Counted from the first letter of the stretch, positions 8,432-17,900 are shown. The stretch is DNA of 54,248 nt from an uncultured Muribaculaceae bacterium (GCA_910579305.1 CAJTTA010000011.1:1-54248); one strand, 5' to 3'. Numbers and translations: made by a program. The notes: a model not told the origin generated them from the sequence alone.

Positions 8432-9748
8432 TCATATCATTTCGGCATATAAATCATAGGGCAGAGCATCGGTGATTCTTACTCTGACAAAATCTCCGGG
8501 AGTTGGCATCTCCATATCATCAGGCACATCTATGTGTACAAGATGATCTACATCCGGGCTATCCCATTGGGTACGCCCTACAACTTCTTCATCAATACCA
8601 TTATCAATCATTACGGTCACCTCTTGTCCCACTAACGCCTCATTGAGTTCAAGAGCTTGACTTTCGTGAATGTCAAGTAGGGCGTCGCGCCTCTCATCTT
8701 TTATTTCCTGAGGTATTTCATCCTTGAGATGTCGCGCGGCCCATGTGCCTTCTTCTTCGCTATAGGCAAAGACACCTAAGCGCTCAAAGCGAGCAGCCTT
8801 TACAAACTCTGTGAGTTCATCATATTCAGCGTCGCCCTCCCCCGGGAAACCGGTCATCAGCGTTGTGCGCAATGCTATGCCTGGCACTTCACGCCGTATT
8901 CTTGCTATAAGCTCCAATGTCTGCTCCCGGTCTATGTGTCTGCGCATACCCTGCAATACAGGTGTAGAAATATGTTGCAGAGCGATATCAAGATACTTGC
9001 ATACATTTTCATGCTTGCGCATCACTTCAAGTACATCCCAGGGAAAATCCACAGGATATGCATAGTGGAGTCTGATCCATCTCACTCCCGGCACATCGGC
9101 CATGGCATCTATCAGAGAAGCCAACCGTGAGTCCCCACCGGCAAGATCCCGGCCATATGCGCTAAGATCCTGTGCGATGACATTAAATTCCTTTACACCC
9201 TGTGCGACCAGATTCTTAACTTCATCTATGATTTCTGATTCAGGGCGGGAGCGATGTCTTCCTGTAATAAGAGGAATCGCACAGTATGCACACATCCTGT
9301 CACACCCTTCGGAAATCTTGATGAATGCGGAGGACGGGCCGGTAGTAATTATGCGTTCCCACGGTTTGGCAGTGATTGCGGTATTGGTCTTATCCGGTAA
9401 TGAATCCACAATTCTGTCCCAGTCAAATTTTCCGTACCAGCCGTCTACTTCTTCAAGTTCTTCTTGAAGCTCATTCAAATAACGTTGGCTCAGACAGCCC
9501 ATTACGTAGACAGCGCCTATCTTACCATTAGTCTTGGCCTCTATAAGGTTCAATATCATGTCGATACTCTCCTGCTTGGCATCACCTATGAATCCGCAGG
9601 TGTTCACGACTACGACCTCTCCGCTCACATCATGGCTGTCATGGTGCATGTCATAGCCCTTGGCCGCGAGCATACTCATAAGTCGCTCTGAATCCACAAG
9701 ATTCTTGGAGCAACCCATTGTGATAATGTCTATGCGGCCCTGCGTCAT
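8432..9748 (-). CDS. rimO: Ribosomal protein S12 methylthiotransferase RimO
   Basis: The 438-residue radical-SAM enzyme adds a methylthio group to an aspartate of ribosomal protein S12. The N-terminal UPF0004 domain begins MGCSKNLVDSERLM, the typical RimO signature, with cysteines for the auxiliary cluster (MGCS, NTCGF, GCLSQR). The SAM-cluster motif is CDRMCAYC. The C-terminal TRAM domain starts near VGQEVTVMID. Length and order are standard. The start overlaps the ftsY stop by 4 bases (ATGA), implying translational coupling. Confidence 0.96.
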   Translation of the reverse strand: MTQGRIDIITMGCSKNLVDSERLMSMLAAKGYDMHHDSHDVSGEVVVVNTCGFIGDAKQESIDMILNLIEAKTNGKIGAVYVMGCLSQRYLNELQEELEEVDGWYGKFDWDRIVDSLPDKTNTAITAKPWERIITTGPSSAFIKISEGCDRMCAYCAIPLITGRHRSRPESEIIDEVKNLVAQGVKEFNVIAQDLSAYGRDLAGGDSRLASLIDAMADVPGVRWIRLHYAYPVDFPWDVLEVMRKHENVCKYLDIALQHISTPVLQGMRRHIDREQTLELIARIRREVPGIALRTTLMTGFPGEGDAEYDELTEFVKAARFERLGVFAYSEEEGTWAARHLKDEIPQEIKDERRDALLDIHESQALELNEALVGQEVTVMIDNGIDEEVVGRTQWDSPDVDHLVHIDVPDDMEMPTPGDFVRVRITDALPYDLYAEMI

Positions 9749-10725
9749 CGTTTGAGGTCTTCGGGTGAGAATAGGGATTTTACAAATTCTTCTCTATTAA
9801 ATATCTGAAGATGGTCGATTCCTTCACCTACACCTATGTATTTCACCGGAATCTGCATTTGATCGGATATACCGATCACTACACCGCCCTTGGCAGTCCC
9901 GTCAAGCTTAGTCACAGCAAGAGCGTTGACTTCAGTGGCCTTTACGAATTGCCTGGCCTGTTCATAAGCATTCTGCCCTGTGGAAGCATCCAGCACGAGC
10001 AAGACCTCCTGAGGTGCTTCGGGAACGAATTTGCGTATGGAGTTCTTGATTTTAGTAAGCTCGTTCATCAGGCCTATCTTGTTGTGCAGACGACCTGCCG
10101 TGTCTATAATAACGACATCGGCATCTATGGCCCTGGCATGCTGAAGCGTGTCGAATGCCACTGCTGCCGGATCTGAATTCATCTTCTGTTTGACCAGTGT
10201 CACTCCGGCTCGTTCAGCCCACACTTCAAGCTGCTCTATGGCGGCGGCTCGGAATGTATCAGCCGCGCCGAGCACTACTTTGGCGCCTGCCTGCCTGTAT
10301 TGATAAGCGAGTTTACCTATTGTGGTGGTTTTGCCCACTCCGTTCACCCCCACTACCATAATTACGTAAGGTCTCCCCTGCCCCTGTGGCACAGAGAAGT
10401 CTTCCTGGTTCGTGTCTCCGAGTGTATTCTCGGCAAGCAAGGCGGCTATTTCCTGAGCAAGGAGATCGCGCAACTCAGCCGAATTCATATATTTGTCCCG
10501 GCTTACACGTTCCTGTATACGTTCTATTATTTTAAGTGTGGTGTCAACTCCCACATCACTTGAGATGAATGCTTCCTCAAGGCGATCGAGCACTTCATCA
10601 TCAATTTTGCTTTTACCGGCTACGGCACGGGATATTTTGCCCCACACTCCTTCTTTTGTCTTCTGAAGGCCTGTGTCGAGCTGCTCCTTCTTCTCACGTG
10701 AGAAAAGTTTTTTAAAGAAACCCAT
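9745..10725 (-). CDS. ftsY: Signal recognition particle receptor FtsY
   Basis: The 326-residue GTPase is the membrane receptor for the SRP, targeting nascent membrane proteins. The NG domain is complete: helical N region, GVNGVGKTTTIGKLA P-loop, DTFRAAAIEQLEVW, DTAGR, and TKLDGTAKGG. The acidic A domain of E. coli FtsY is absent, as in most Bacteroidota. It is the first gene of a minus-strand operon with rimO and menF. Confidence 0.97.
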   Translation of the reverse strand: MGFFKKLFSREKKEQLDTGLQKTKEGVWGKISRAVAGKSKIDDEVLDRLEEAFISSDVGVDTTLKIIERIQERVSRDKYMNSAELRDLLAQEIAALLAENTLGDTNQEDFSVPQGQGRPYVIMVVGVNGVGKTTTIGKLAYQYRQAGAKVVLGAADTFRAAAIEQLEVWAERAGVTLVKQKMNSDPAAVAFDTLQHARAIDADVVIIDTAGRLHNKIGLMNELTKIKNSIRKFVPEAPQEVLLVLDASTGQNAYEQARQFVKATEVNALAVTKLDGTAKGGVVIGISDQMQIPVKYIGVGEGIDHLQIFNREEFVKSLFSPEDLKR

Positions 10726-10750
10726 AGAGTGTGATTGATCAATTTCAATG

Positions 10751-10758
10751 CAAAGTTA
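10751..10758 (-). promoter_or_regulatory. -7 box for the ftsY-rimO-menF operon
   Basis: The minus strand reads TAACTTTG, matching TAnnTTTG, about 26 bases before the ftsY ATG. It is divergent from the feoAB promoter about 100 bases away. Confidence 0.55.
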
Positions 10759-10856
10759 ACAAAAATATTCCATCCATAAAAATATCACGTGTATTGAGGC
10801 ATACCCTTTTCTGGGTATTTTTACTGATGTGCATTTATTTCTCAATGAATTTTTCT

Positions 10857-10864
10857 TAATTTTG
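10857..10864 (+). promoter_or_regulatory. -7 box for the feoAB gene
   Basis: TAATTTTG lies 22 bases before the ATG at 10886. It sits inside the upstream extension of the open frame (10829), so the extension is probably not translated and the start at 10886 is preferred. Confidence 0.6.
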
Positions 10865-10885
10865 CACATACTTAGTGAAACAACT

Positions 10886-13291
10886 ATGAATTTAGCTGAA
10901 TTAAAGAACGGTCAGAGTGCCGTAATTACCAAGATCAAAGGGCACGGCGCTTTTCGCAAACGTGTGATGGAGATGGGCTTTGTGCGTGGCCGAGAAGTTA
11001 CGGCAAAGCTCAAAGCTCCTCTTCAAGATCCTATAAAGTATTCGCTCATGGGCTATGAAGTGAGTCTGCGCAGAGCTGAAGGGGAACTGGTGGAATGTGT
11101 ATCTCCAGAGGATTGGTCTCATCATTTCACCGAAACTCAATCGGATAGAAGAATACAGACGGAAAATACTGAAACCGAAGCTTCTTTACCGGAACATCCT
11201 CGTCATGACAAGGAGATCACTGTAGCTCTTATAGGCAATCCGAATTGTGGAAAAACCTCCCTCTTTAATATAGCTGCCGGCGCTCATGAACATGTGGGCA
11301 ATTACGCTGGCGTGACTGTCGGGGCGAAGGAGGGTACTATAAAATACAAGGGGTATCATCTGCGTATCATCGATCTACCCGGCACCTACTCCCTTTCTGT
11401 ATACAGTCCGGAAGAAGAATATGTGATACGCTATCTCAAGCAGGAAGAGCCGGATGTAATTGTAAATGTTGCGGTCGCCTCTAATCTTGAACGCAATCTA
11501 TATCTCACAACCGAGCTTATCGACATGAATCGCTCCATGGTCATCGATCTTAATATGATGGATGAGCTGGAACGCTCCGGAGCGCACTTGGATTACAAGC
11601 AGTTGGGAGCGATGTTGGGCGTACCTGTTGTCCCTACTGTGGCCTCTGCAGGCAAAGGTATACATGATTTACTTGATACGGTAATTGATGTATATGAGCA
11701 ACGTTCTCCTCAGGTAAGACACATACATGTGCAGCTTGGCCCTGTGGTGGAAAAGAGCGTGCGTCGTCTCACCGATGCCATAAAGGCAGACGGATCGGTA
11801 GCATTTCAATTCTCTCCCAGGTATATAGCCATCAAGTTGCTTCAGGGCGATCCTGAGATAAGCCGCATGATCGCACATGCTGTCGACTACAAAAAATGGA
11901 TTGAAATCGCACATCAGGAGGAGGAGCGCATAAAGGATGCATTGGGGCAGGATGCATCTGAAGTAATCGCAGCCGAGAAATATGGATTTGTAGCCGGAGC
12001 TCTTGCCGAAACACTTACGCCGGGAGAGGCGATGGAGGAAAAGACTACCAAAATCATAGATACGTTTGTCACCAATAGATTATTTGGTTTCCCTATTTTC
12101 CTTTTTGTGATGCTGCTCATGTTTTGGGCGACGTTTACTCTTGGTCAGTATCCCATGGACTGGATCGAAGCGGGTGTGGCATGGTTTGGAGAGCAAATAG
12201 GCGATTATATGTCTCCAGGGCCTCTTAAGGATCTGTTGCTCGACGGCGTGATAGGAGGCGTGGGAGGAGTCATCGTATTTCTGCCCAACATATTGATTCT
12301 TTATAGCTTTATTTCATTTCTTGAAGACAGCGGATACATGGCCCGAGTGGCATTTATAATGGATAAGGTGATGCATAAGCTCGGACTTCACGGCAAGTCA
12401 TTCATTCCCCTTGTCATGGGATTCGGATGCAATGTTCCGGCGATAATGAGCAGTCGCATTATCGAGAGCAAATCATCGCGACTTATTACAGTGCTGATCA
12501 CTCCCTTTATGAGTTGCTCCGCAAGAATCCCGGTATACGTGCTGCTGTGTGGCTGTTTCTTCCCCGAACACGCTTCACTTGCATTTTTGAGTTTTTACGT
12601 CATAGGTGTTTTGCTTGCGGTCATAACTGCACGCCTGCTGCGGCGTTTCTGGTTTAAGAAAGATGAGACACCTTTCGTAATGGAGCTTCCGCCGTATCGC
12701 ATGCCCACTCTCAAAGCCACGATGCGAGGGATGTGGGATAAAGCATATCAATACCTTAAAAAAATGGGTGGCCTGATCCTCGTGGCGTCTGTGATCATAT
12801 GGGCTTTAAGCTATTTCCCCCGTATGACGGAGCCTGTGGGAGGATATCCTTCAGAGGAAGCCGAGATGATTGCCAGACAGGAGCAACAATCGCAAAGCTA
12901 TCTTGGCCGTGTAGGCCACTTAATAGAGCCTGCAGTAGCGCCGCTTGGATTTGACTGGAAAATGAGCGTGAGCCTCATAGCCGGTGGTGCGGCCAAGGAG
13001 GTTGTGGTATCCACCTTGGGTGTTCTCTATACAGGTCAGGATGACTCCGAGACATTGCTCGCCGAACGTCTGACTCAGGTCAATCCGGCGACCGGCAAAG
13101 CGCCGTTCACTCCACTCATAGCCTATTCATTCCTTATTTTCGTACTGGTATATTTCCCATGTTTTGCGACCCTTACCGCCATCATCAGGGAAACAGGAAG
13201 TTGGCGATACGGCATATTCTCTGTGGCCTATAACACGGCGCTTGCCTATCTGCTTGCATTGCTGGTATACCAGGTCGGCATACTGTTCTGA
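10886..13291 (+). CDS. feoB: Fused FeoA-FeoB ferrous iron transporter
   Basis: The protein is about 801 residues from the preferred Met. Residues 1-75 are an SH3-like FeoA domain (MNLAELKNGQSAVI... MEMGFVRG). A linker leads to the FeoB G domain near residue 115: GNPNCGKTSLFN (G1), DLPGTYSLSVYS (G3), and LNMMDE (NxxD, G4). The membrane part holds the two Gate repeats, including GFGCNVPAIMSSR and CSARIPVY with the conserved metal-path cysteines. It imports Fe(II) across the inner membrane. FeoA-FeoB fusion is usual in Bacteroidota. Neighbouring iron systems and a Fur-family gene elsewhere in the window fit an iron-responsive role, but I see no clear Fur box at its promoter. Confidence 0.96.
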   Translation: MNLAELKNGQSAVITKIKGHGAFRKRVMEMGFVRGREVTAKLKAPLQDPIKYSLMGYEVSLRRAEGELVECVSPEDWSHHFTETQSDRRIQTENTETEASLPEHPRHDKEITVALIGNPNCGKTSLFNIAAGAHEHVGNYAGVTVGAKEGTIKYKGYHLRIIDLPGTYSLSVYSPEEEYVIRYLKQEEPDVIVNVAVASNLERNLYLTTELIDMNRSMVIDLNMMDELERSGAHLDYKQLGAMLGVPVVPTVASAGKGIHDLLDTVIDVYEQRSPQVRHIHVQLGPVVEKSVRRLTDAIKADGSVAFQFSPRYIAIKLLQGDPEISRMIAHAVDYKKWIEIAHQEEERIKDALGQDASEVIAAEKYGFVAGALAETLTPGEAMEEKTTKIIDTFVTNRLFGFPIFLFVMLLMFWATFTLGQYPMDWIEAGVAWFGEQIGDYMSPGPLKDLLLDGVIGGVGGVIVFLPNILILYSFISFLEDSGYMARVAFIMDKVMHKLGLHGKSFIPLVMGFGCNVPAIMSSRIIESKSSRLITVLITPFMSCSARIPVYVLLCGCFFPEHASLAFLSFYVIGVLLAVITARLLRRFWFKKDETPFVMELPPYRMPTLKATMRGMWDKAYQYLKKMGGLILVASVIIWALSYFPRMTEPVGGYPSEEAEMIARQEQQSQSYLGRVGHLIEPAVAPLGFDWKMSVSLIAGGAAKEVVVSTLGVLYTGQDDSETLLAERLTQVNPATGKAPFTPLIAYSFLIFVLVYFPCFATLTAIIRETGSWRYGIFSVAYNTALAYLLALLVYQVGILF

Positions 13292-13380
13292 GAGGTAAAT
13301 TCCATAGCATAGCATAATAGCTTTTATACTCGCTATTTTCTATCTTGCATATTTTTATTTCTTCATGGATTATGGAATAG

Positions 13381-13851
13381 AAAAAGAGATGCTCTTCCTA
13401 CCGAGGGGCTGCCGCTGTCATAATATCCATAATCTATCTTACCTCAATCGTGCAGAGCGGACTCCCGTTTCAGGTATTTCCACAGGCGCTTACTATCAAT
13501 GGATTCACCGGAGCTGTGATGGGTGCCACGTTGGGGCCTGCGCTTATTGGAGAATTATTATCGCATATCATGCATAAAAACGCTACACTCCTTAGCGCAG
13601 GAATCACTGATGTCAATGCCAAAACCGCATTTATGCAAATGGAACATTTATATGGAACAGTACAGATGCAAGCGCTCATAGTGTCGATGAAAGAAATTTA
13701 TGGCTGGCTGTTTATTATAGCGATAATATCGTTGATGTGCATTCTTATAAGCCATAATATGTTACGCCCGTTTGCCATCTTCCCCAAATGGAGTAGCATC
13801 CGACATATCCTGAAGCATATGGTGCGGACAAGTATTAAGCACCCTCATTAA
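13381..13851 (+). pseudogene. C-terminal remnant of an MFS (DHA2-like) drug transporter
   Basis: The frame is open from 13381, just after a stop. It reads RGAAAVIISIIYLTSIVQSG, FTGAVMGATLGPALIGELL and a final helix YGWLFIIAIISLMCILIS, then RPFAIFPKWSSIRH. This looks like the last two or three transmembrane segments and tail of a Bacteroidota MFS pump of about 520-550 residues. Nothing upstream encodes the rest; feoAB ends 90 bases earlier. The only candidate start is a GTG at 13450 inside the conserved part, so I call it a decayed 3' fragment. A small membrane protein is an unlikely alternative. Confidence 0.6.
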
Positions 13852-13908
13852 TCTGAACTCATACTCTTAGAAATAATATCTGCCAGACGCAAGATTGCCG
13901 GATAACAG

Positions 13909-13951
13909 TAGAGAGCTACGCCTGTTTTTTATTCCTAAGCGTAGCTCTCTA
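13909..13951 (-). terminator. Stem-loop between the MFS remnant and the ZIP gene
   Basis: A perfect 13-bp inverted repeat, TAGAGAGCTACGC (13909-13921) and its complement (13939-13951), with a 17-base A/T-rich loop, lies 18 bases beyond the ZIP stop codon. There is no strong T-run on either side. It probably ends minus-strand transcription. Confidence 0.6.
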
Positions 13952-13968
13952 TATATCCTTGGCAAAAT

Positions 13969-14727
13969 TTATATCGATAACTTTTCAATCAAGAGCATCA
14001 GCATCACACCAGCAATAAGAGCATATGTAGCAGGCTTCTCATAGCCGTGTGCATGCGTTTCGGGAATCATTTCATCGCTGATCACATATAACATCGCTCC
14101 TCCGGCCAGTCCCAGCATAGATGGAAGAAAAATTTCTGATAAATCGCCTATCCAATACCCCACACATACTCCAAGCACTTCCAGCAATGCCACTAAGAGG
14201 GATATGTTCAGCACTCTGAACGCTGACACGCCAATCATAATGAGAGGCGTGACCACCACCATGCCTTCCGGAATATTCTGTAGCGCTATGGCAATTGACA
14301 ATGAATAAGCATTACTCATATCGCCTCCGTCAAAAGCCACACCTGTAGCCAGTCCTTCAGGGAATTTATGCATAGCGATAGCCAGTACAAAGAGGAATAC
14401 GCGATTAGTTGTAGAAGTATTTGGATGCTTCTCTATGTCGAGCCCGCTTAACCTGTGCAGGTGGGGAGTGACATGATCCAGCAGGGCAATAAGCAGTACA
14501 CCCAAGGCCACACCGCACAACGACTGCCAGCATTGAGAGAGAGGAAGCATCTCAATAGAGGGCATAATAAGACATACTAATGATGCGGCAAGCATCATCC
14601 CGGCGCAAAAACCGAGAAACACATCATTCAGCTTATGAGGAATATGTTTCACCAGTGCGCCTATGCCTGATCCGATCAATGACGCCAGCCCAAGCCCGGC
14701 TGCGCATATCAATACATTCTTATCCAT
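13969..14727 (-). CDS. ZIP-family metal transporter
   Basis: The protein is about 252 residues with eight predicted transmembrane helices. Helix IV carries HKFPEGLATGVAF and helix V NIPEGMVV, the paired H/N-x-x-P-E-G metal-binding motifs of ZIP transporters (ZupT/GufA-like). It imports zinc, possibly with iron or manganese, across the inner membrane. The start at 14727 is chosen over 14733 because the two Mets are only two codons apart and both are feasible. A terminator-like hairpin separates it from the TPR gene upstream, so it is probably transcribed alone. Confidence 0.9.
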   Translation of the reverse strand: MDKNVLICAAGLGLASLIGSGIGALVKHIPHKLNDVFLGFCAGMMLAASLVCLIMPSIEMLPLSQCWQSLCGVALGVLLIALLDHVTPHLHRLSGLDIEKHPNTSTTNRVFLFVLAIAMHKFPEGLATGVAFDGGDMSNAYSLSIAIALQNIPEGMVVVTPLIMIGVSAFRVLNISLLVALLEVLGVCVGYWIGDLSEIFLPSMLGLAGGAMLYVISDEMIPETHAHGYEKPATYALIAGVMLMLLIEKLSI

Positions 14728-14777
14728 GATCATAGCGAAAACTTTATACTAACCTTCCAGTCTATACTATAATAGAG

Positions 14778-14820
14778 CGACACAACTTCCCGCATGTATC
14801 AGAGGCGGGAAGCTGTGTCG
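14778..14820 (-). terminator. Stem-loop after the TPR gene
   Basis: CGACACAACTTCCCGC (14778-14793) pairs with 14805-14820 over 16 positions with one mismatch and an 11-base loop. It lies 24 bases downstream of the TPR stop codon on the minus strand and is followed by an A/T-rich tract. Confidence 0.65.
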
Positions 14821-14843
14821 ATAAACCGAATATTGACAGCCTG

Positions 14844-16577
14844 TTACTTATTTATCTTGCTGAGAATATCATTAATCTGCGTATCTTCAGAATTCAATGC
14901 CTGATACTTTGACAGAAGCTGGGCAGCAGTAGTATAGTCCTTATTATTATAAGCAGCTATGCCGGCAAAGCGATACATTGCCTGCGCGTCCTTGGCATTT
15001 TCATTGACTGCATTGGCATCTTCCAGGAGCTTTATAGCCTGCATGTATTCAGCAGCCGCCACAGCGTCCTGCTTGTTGATCTGTGCAATATCGCCGAGAC
15101 GCTTGCGCACAAGATACTTGAACTTCGCAGCCAGTTTAGGTTCAGCCTTTACTGCGGCATCCTTACTCATTTCAAAATATTTGCCTTGCAGATTGGCATC
15201 CTGAGCGTCCTGCCCGGCCACCACCGCATATTGCGACAGAGTCCAGTATTCAGTGCCGGTAACATCACTTTCCTTCTGCTTGGTCACATACTGCGACAGC
15301 ATGTCGGCAGCATCGGCATATCGGTTGAGAGCAGCAAGAGCAGCAGCAGTCTCCTTAAGCATATCCAGGTTGTCAGGATAATGATTGAGACCAAGACGAA
15401 GCACATTGATTGCCTCATCGCTCATACCCGCTTTATTAAGATCTCGGGCAATCATGGGATACACACCATATGGGAGTTTGGCATCGGTCTGCTTCTCTGC
15501 GGCAAGAAGCTTCTTGGCAATATCTATCACATCAGTGCGGCCAAGTTCATGCGCAAACACATAGTTCCAACTGCGGGCGCTGAAATTATCCGGAGCCGAC
15601 GCAAGGATTGCTGCCGACTGATCGAAACCGTTCTGATAATCCTTGGAGAAATAGAGGAGCTGAAGATAACGGTTCTCATCACTCTGGAAGTGATTGGGAT
15701 TTTTCATGAGTTTGGCATATTCTTTAGTAGCCTGAGCCACTTGACCATCCTCATACAGTTTCTCGGCCAGCTCGCGCTGTCCGAGAGCGGAATTGGGTGA
15801 TAAGGAAAGCAGTTCCCTGAGTTTTGCTATAGCTATCTCCGGCTTGATCTGGAAATAAGTGTCAGCATACTTCACATAGCCTTCAGCGGCATTAGGATCT
15901 ACTTTGATGGCGCTCTCATATTCATTACATGCGTCGCCGACAAGTTTCTTGTCAGCCCCAGCTGTATCAAAGATTATGTCGCCCTTAAGAATATAGTAGT
16001 CCTGATCGTTTGGCTGAAAATCGGCATTTCCGGAAGAAGTCATGCGCTTATACATAAGCTTCTCGGCACTGGCCATGGCCTTATCTATCTGCTTCTGATA
16101 GAATGAGGCATCTCCACGCACAAGACGACCCACATTATAATAGGCCTGGGCTATGGCGGCATATGCGCCGGCATCTTTCTTGGCCAGTTTCTCCACCTTT
16201 TTGAAGTTATCCTCTGCTTCCTTGGTATTGTTGTTAATGAGAGCTATCTGCCCGAGGCCGGCATAATTGAAAGCATAATCGGCATTAGCCTGCACACCTT
16301 TACGGAAATAATCGGCAGCGGCCGACAATTCGGCATTAGCCTCGGCAGTCCTGCCACGCTTCAGATCATAGTAATAATAATCAAGCTGGATGCTACCAAG
16401 ATAGTAATAAGCTTCCGCCCGGTCAGTGTCAGCATTACTGAGATTCTTATCGAGCAGTTCCTGAGCGAGCTCTATACGCCCGGCTTTGTAATACTCCACA
16501 CCGTCTTTGTATCCCTGGGCCATGGCCGAGAGTGAAGCTGATGCGAGAAAGATTGCAAGTAAGGATTTGAACTTCAT
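14844..16577 (-). CDS. Secreted tetratricopeptide-repeat protein
   Basis: The protein is 577 residues from the Met at 16577, which opens a standard signal peptide (MKFKSLLAIFLASASLSAMAQ). The frame upstream to 16646 lacks such features. At least six TPR-like 34-residue units are visible, for example KAGRIELAQELLDKNLSNAD, YAGLGQIALINNNTKEAEDNF, and ALNRYADAADMLSQYV. No catalytic domain is present. In Bacteroides-type genomes a similar periplasmic TPR protein follows a PstS-like lipoprotein and TonB/ExbD genes; here only the PstS-like gene and a small membrane protein are present upstream. It may scaffold an envelope complex; the function is unproven. Confidence 0.85.
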   Translation of the reverse strand: MKFKSLLAIFLASASLSAMAQGYKDGVEYYKAGRIELAQELLDKNLSNADTDRAEAYYYLGSIQLDYYYYDLKRGRTAEANAELSAAADYFRKGVQANADYAFNYAGLGQIALINNNTKEAEDNFKKVEKLAKKDAGAYAAIAQAYYNVGRLVRGDASFYQKQIDKAMASAEKLMYKRMTSSGNADFQPNDQDYYILKGDIIFDTAGADKKLVGDACNEYESAIKVDPNAAEGYVKYADTYFQIKPEIAIAKLRELLSLSPNSALGQRELAEKLYEDGQVAQATKEYAKLMKNPNHFQSDENRYLQLLYFSKDYQNGFDQSAAILASAPDNFSARSWNYVFAHELGRTDVIDIAKKLLAAEKQTDAKLPYGVYPMIARDLNKAGMSDEAINVLRLGLNHYPDNLDMLKETAAALAALNRYADAADMLSQYVTKQKESDVTGTEYWTLSQYAVVAGQDAQDANLQGKYFEMSKDAAVKAEPKLAAKFKYLVRKRLGDIAQINKQDAVAAAEYMQAIKLLEDANAVNENAKDAQAMYRFAGIAAYNNKDYTTAAQLLSKYQALNSEDTQINDILSKINK

Positions 16578-16676
16578 TGCGATATTCTTTAGGTTTTTAA
16601 ATTTTTTCAAGAGGGTTATATTTAGTAGATAACGCGCAGAAGCCAAGGTTTATTTTCCTGATATAGAAAATTTATC

Positions 16677-16685
16677 CTCGGCTGC
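16677..16685. repeat. Left 9-bp target-site duplication of the MITE-like element
   Basis: CTCGGCTGC directly abuts the left terminal repeat. The same nine bases (16864-16872) directly abut the right terminal repeat. Confidence 0.75.
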
Positions 16686-16863
16686 CACGGCTCTTTCATT
16701 TAAAAATGCTTGGAATTTTCAAAGTGCATGACTGATAGTTAGTTAAAAGCCATTAACCCTTTTATCCAAAATGAGATTAATACAGCCATTGCGTAACTGC
16801 TACATATAACTACTTGATTAACAGTGGCGCATTGTAGCATCAAAGTTAAATGAAAGAGCCGTG
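16686..16863. mobile_element. 178-bp MITE-like element with 18-bp perfect terminal inverted repeats
   Basis: The left end CACGGCTCTTTCATTTAA (16686-16703) is the exact reverse complement of 16846-16863. The element is flanked on both sides by an identical 9-bp direct repeat, which is what transposase-mediated insertion leaves. The interior is A/T-rich and has no open frame of note, so it would depend on a transposase supplied elsewhere. Nine-base duplications are known for several IS families (for example IS4/IS10 and IS1); I cannot assign a parent. It fills most of the gap between the PstS-like and TPR genes and may have split an operon. Confidence 0.75.
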
Positions 16864-16872
16864 CTCGGCTGC
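16864..16872. repeat. Right 9-bp target-site duplication of the MITE-like element
   Basis: CTCGGCTGC, identical to 16677-16685 and immediately outside the right terminal inverted repeat. Confidence 0.75.
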
Positions 16873-16901
16873 CACTTCCATTACAGAAAAATTGTGTTGC
16901 A

Positions 16902-17900
16902 TTATTCAAGTTCTACTACGCGCGCATGATAATGATATGGAAGCACACCGGTCTGAACCAATATCTTCTGCCCGATAAATCCGGTGACAAAGCTAAAAAA
17001 TGACTGTCCCACAGACTTGCTTCCGGATGTTGTCACCATATATATGGTGCGCACCAAAGGATATTCACCTGAATATATATAAGCCTGATATGGTGCAAAC
17101 CCTACAGGAGAGTCATCTCTACGCACTTTCAGAACTCTCACTCTATCAGTGAAATCTACTGCTGTCACTTCATCTTCATTCTCCAGCTGCCGGATACGGG
17201 TGGAGTCTACTTTCTGTGACTTGACGCGTTCCAAATGTTCGCCAAGCCAACTTACACTGACAAAACCAATGGCGTATTTATCTTGCTCTACAACTTTTAT
17301 TACATCGGCATTGCTGTTTTGCGCAAATGTACCTGACGGGAAATGTCCGTCGGATGAAAGAAACTTATCGCGGATAAAATTGACATTGGCAGACCCTTCA
17401 TGGTCGAATACAATTTTGATGCGTGCGGTGTCAGCCCAAGCAAGTTGCGACCACTGACTGATCTTTCCTGACATGATTTCTTTGATTTCCTGTACCGACA
17501 AGGAGCCTACCGGATTATCCTTATTGATGATAAGAGCTACGGCATCCACCGCAATCTCCTGCTGACGGGCAATCTTGTTACGCTTCTGCTTGAGATAATC
17601 AAGCTGCACGCGCGTGAGCGGGCGACTTATTACCGCTACGTCACAAGAGTCGGCGAGAAGACTGTTGATCACCTCATTTTCAGCCATATATTTAGATAGG
17701 ACATATGCCTTCGGATACTGATACTCAAAGACATCGATTTCCTGCTCCATATAGCTTTTGCAGCCCTCGTCCGCATACATGATAGTGCTGCCTTCATCAT
17801 ATCGCTTGGTCACTCCTCCACTACCGGAACAGGATGTAAGGCCTATGCCAAGCAAAACAAAAAAGGCGGCAACAATAGGGTAAAAATAAGACTTGTTCAT
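16902..17900 (-). CDS. PstS-like phosphate-binding lipoprotein
   Basis: The 332-residue protein has a lipoprotein signal with lipobox LTSC (Cys24). A PBP-like fold follows, with typical PstS features: CDVAVISRPLT, VALIINKDNPVGSLSVQEIKEIMSGKISQW, a GSANVNFIRDKFL segment where PstS has the SGT-type phosphate loop, and YAIGFVSVSWL. It binds phosphate or a related oxyanion at the periplasmic face. No PstC/A/B genes are nearby. In related genomes this kind of PstS often accompanies TonB/ExbBD-type genes and a TPR protein, so a role outside classic phosphate import is possible. A small membrane protein gene precedes it by 28 bp. Confidence 0.85.
   Translation of the reverse strand: MNKSYFYPIVAAFFVLLGIGLTSCSGSGGVTKRYDEGSTIMYADEGCKSYMEQEIDVFEYQYPKAYVLSKYMAENEVINSLLADSCDVAVISRPLTRVQLDYLKQKRNKIARQQEIAVDAVALIINKDNPVGSLSVQEIKEIMSGKISQWSQLAWADTARIKIVFDHEGSANVNFIRDKFLSSDGHFPSGTFAQNSNADVIKVVEQDKYAIGFVSVSWLGEHLERVKSQKVDSTRIRQLENEDEVTAVDFTDRVRVLKVRRDDSPVGFAPYQAYIYSGEYPLVRTIYMVTTSGSKSVGQSFFSFVTGFIGQKILVQTGVLPYHYHARVVELE

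Noticed and set aside
10886..13291. FeoA-FeoB fusion as a novelty
   Set aside because: This fusion is common in Bacteroidota and its motifs are standard.
13365..13577. 70-codon frame overlapping the MFS remnant
   Set aside because: It is out of frame with the conserved transporter sequence and is rich in Cys/His, as expected for a shadow frame.
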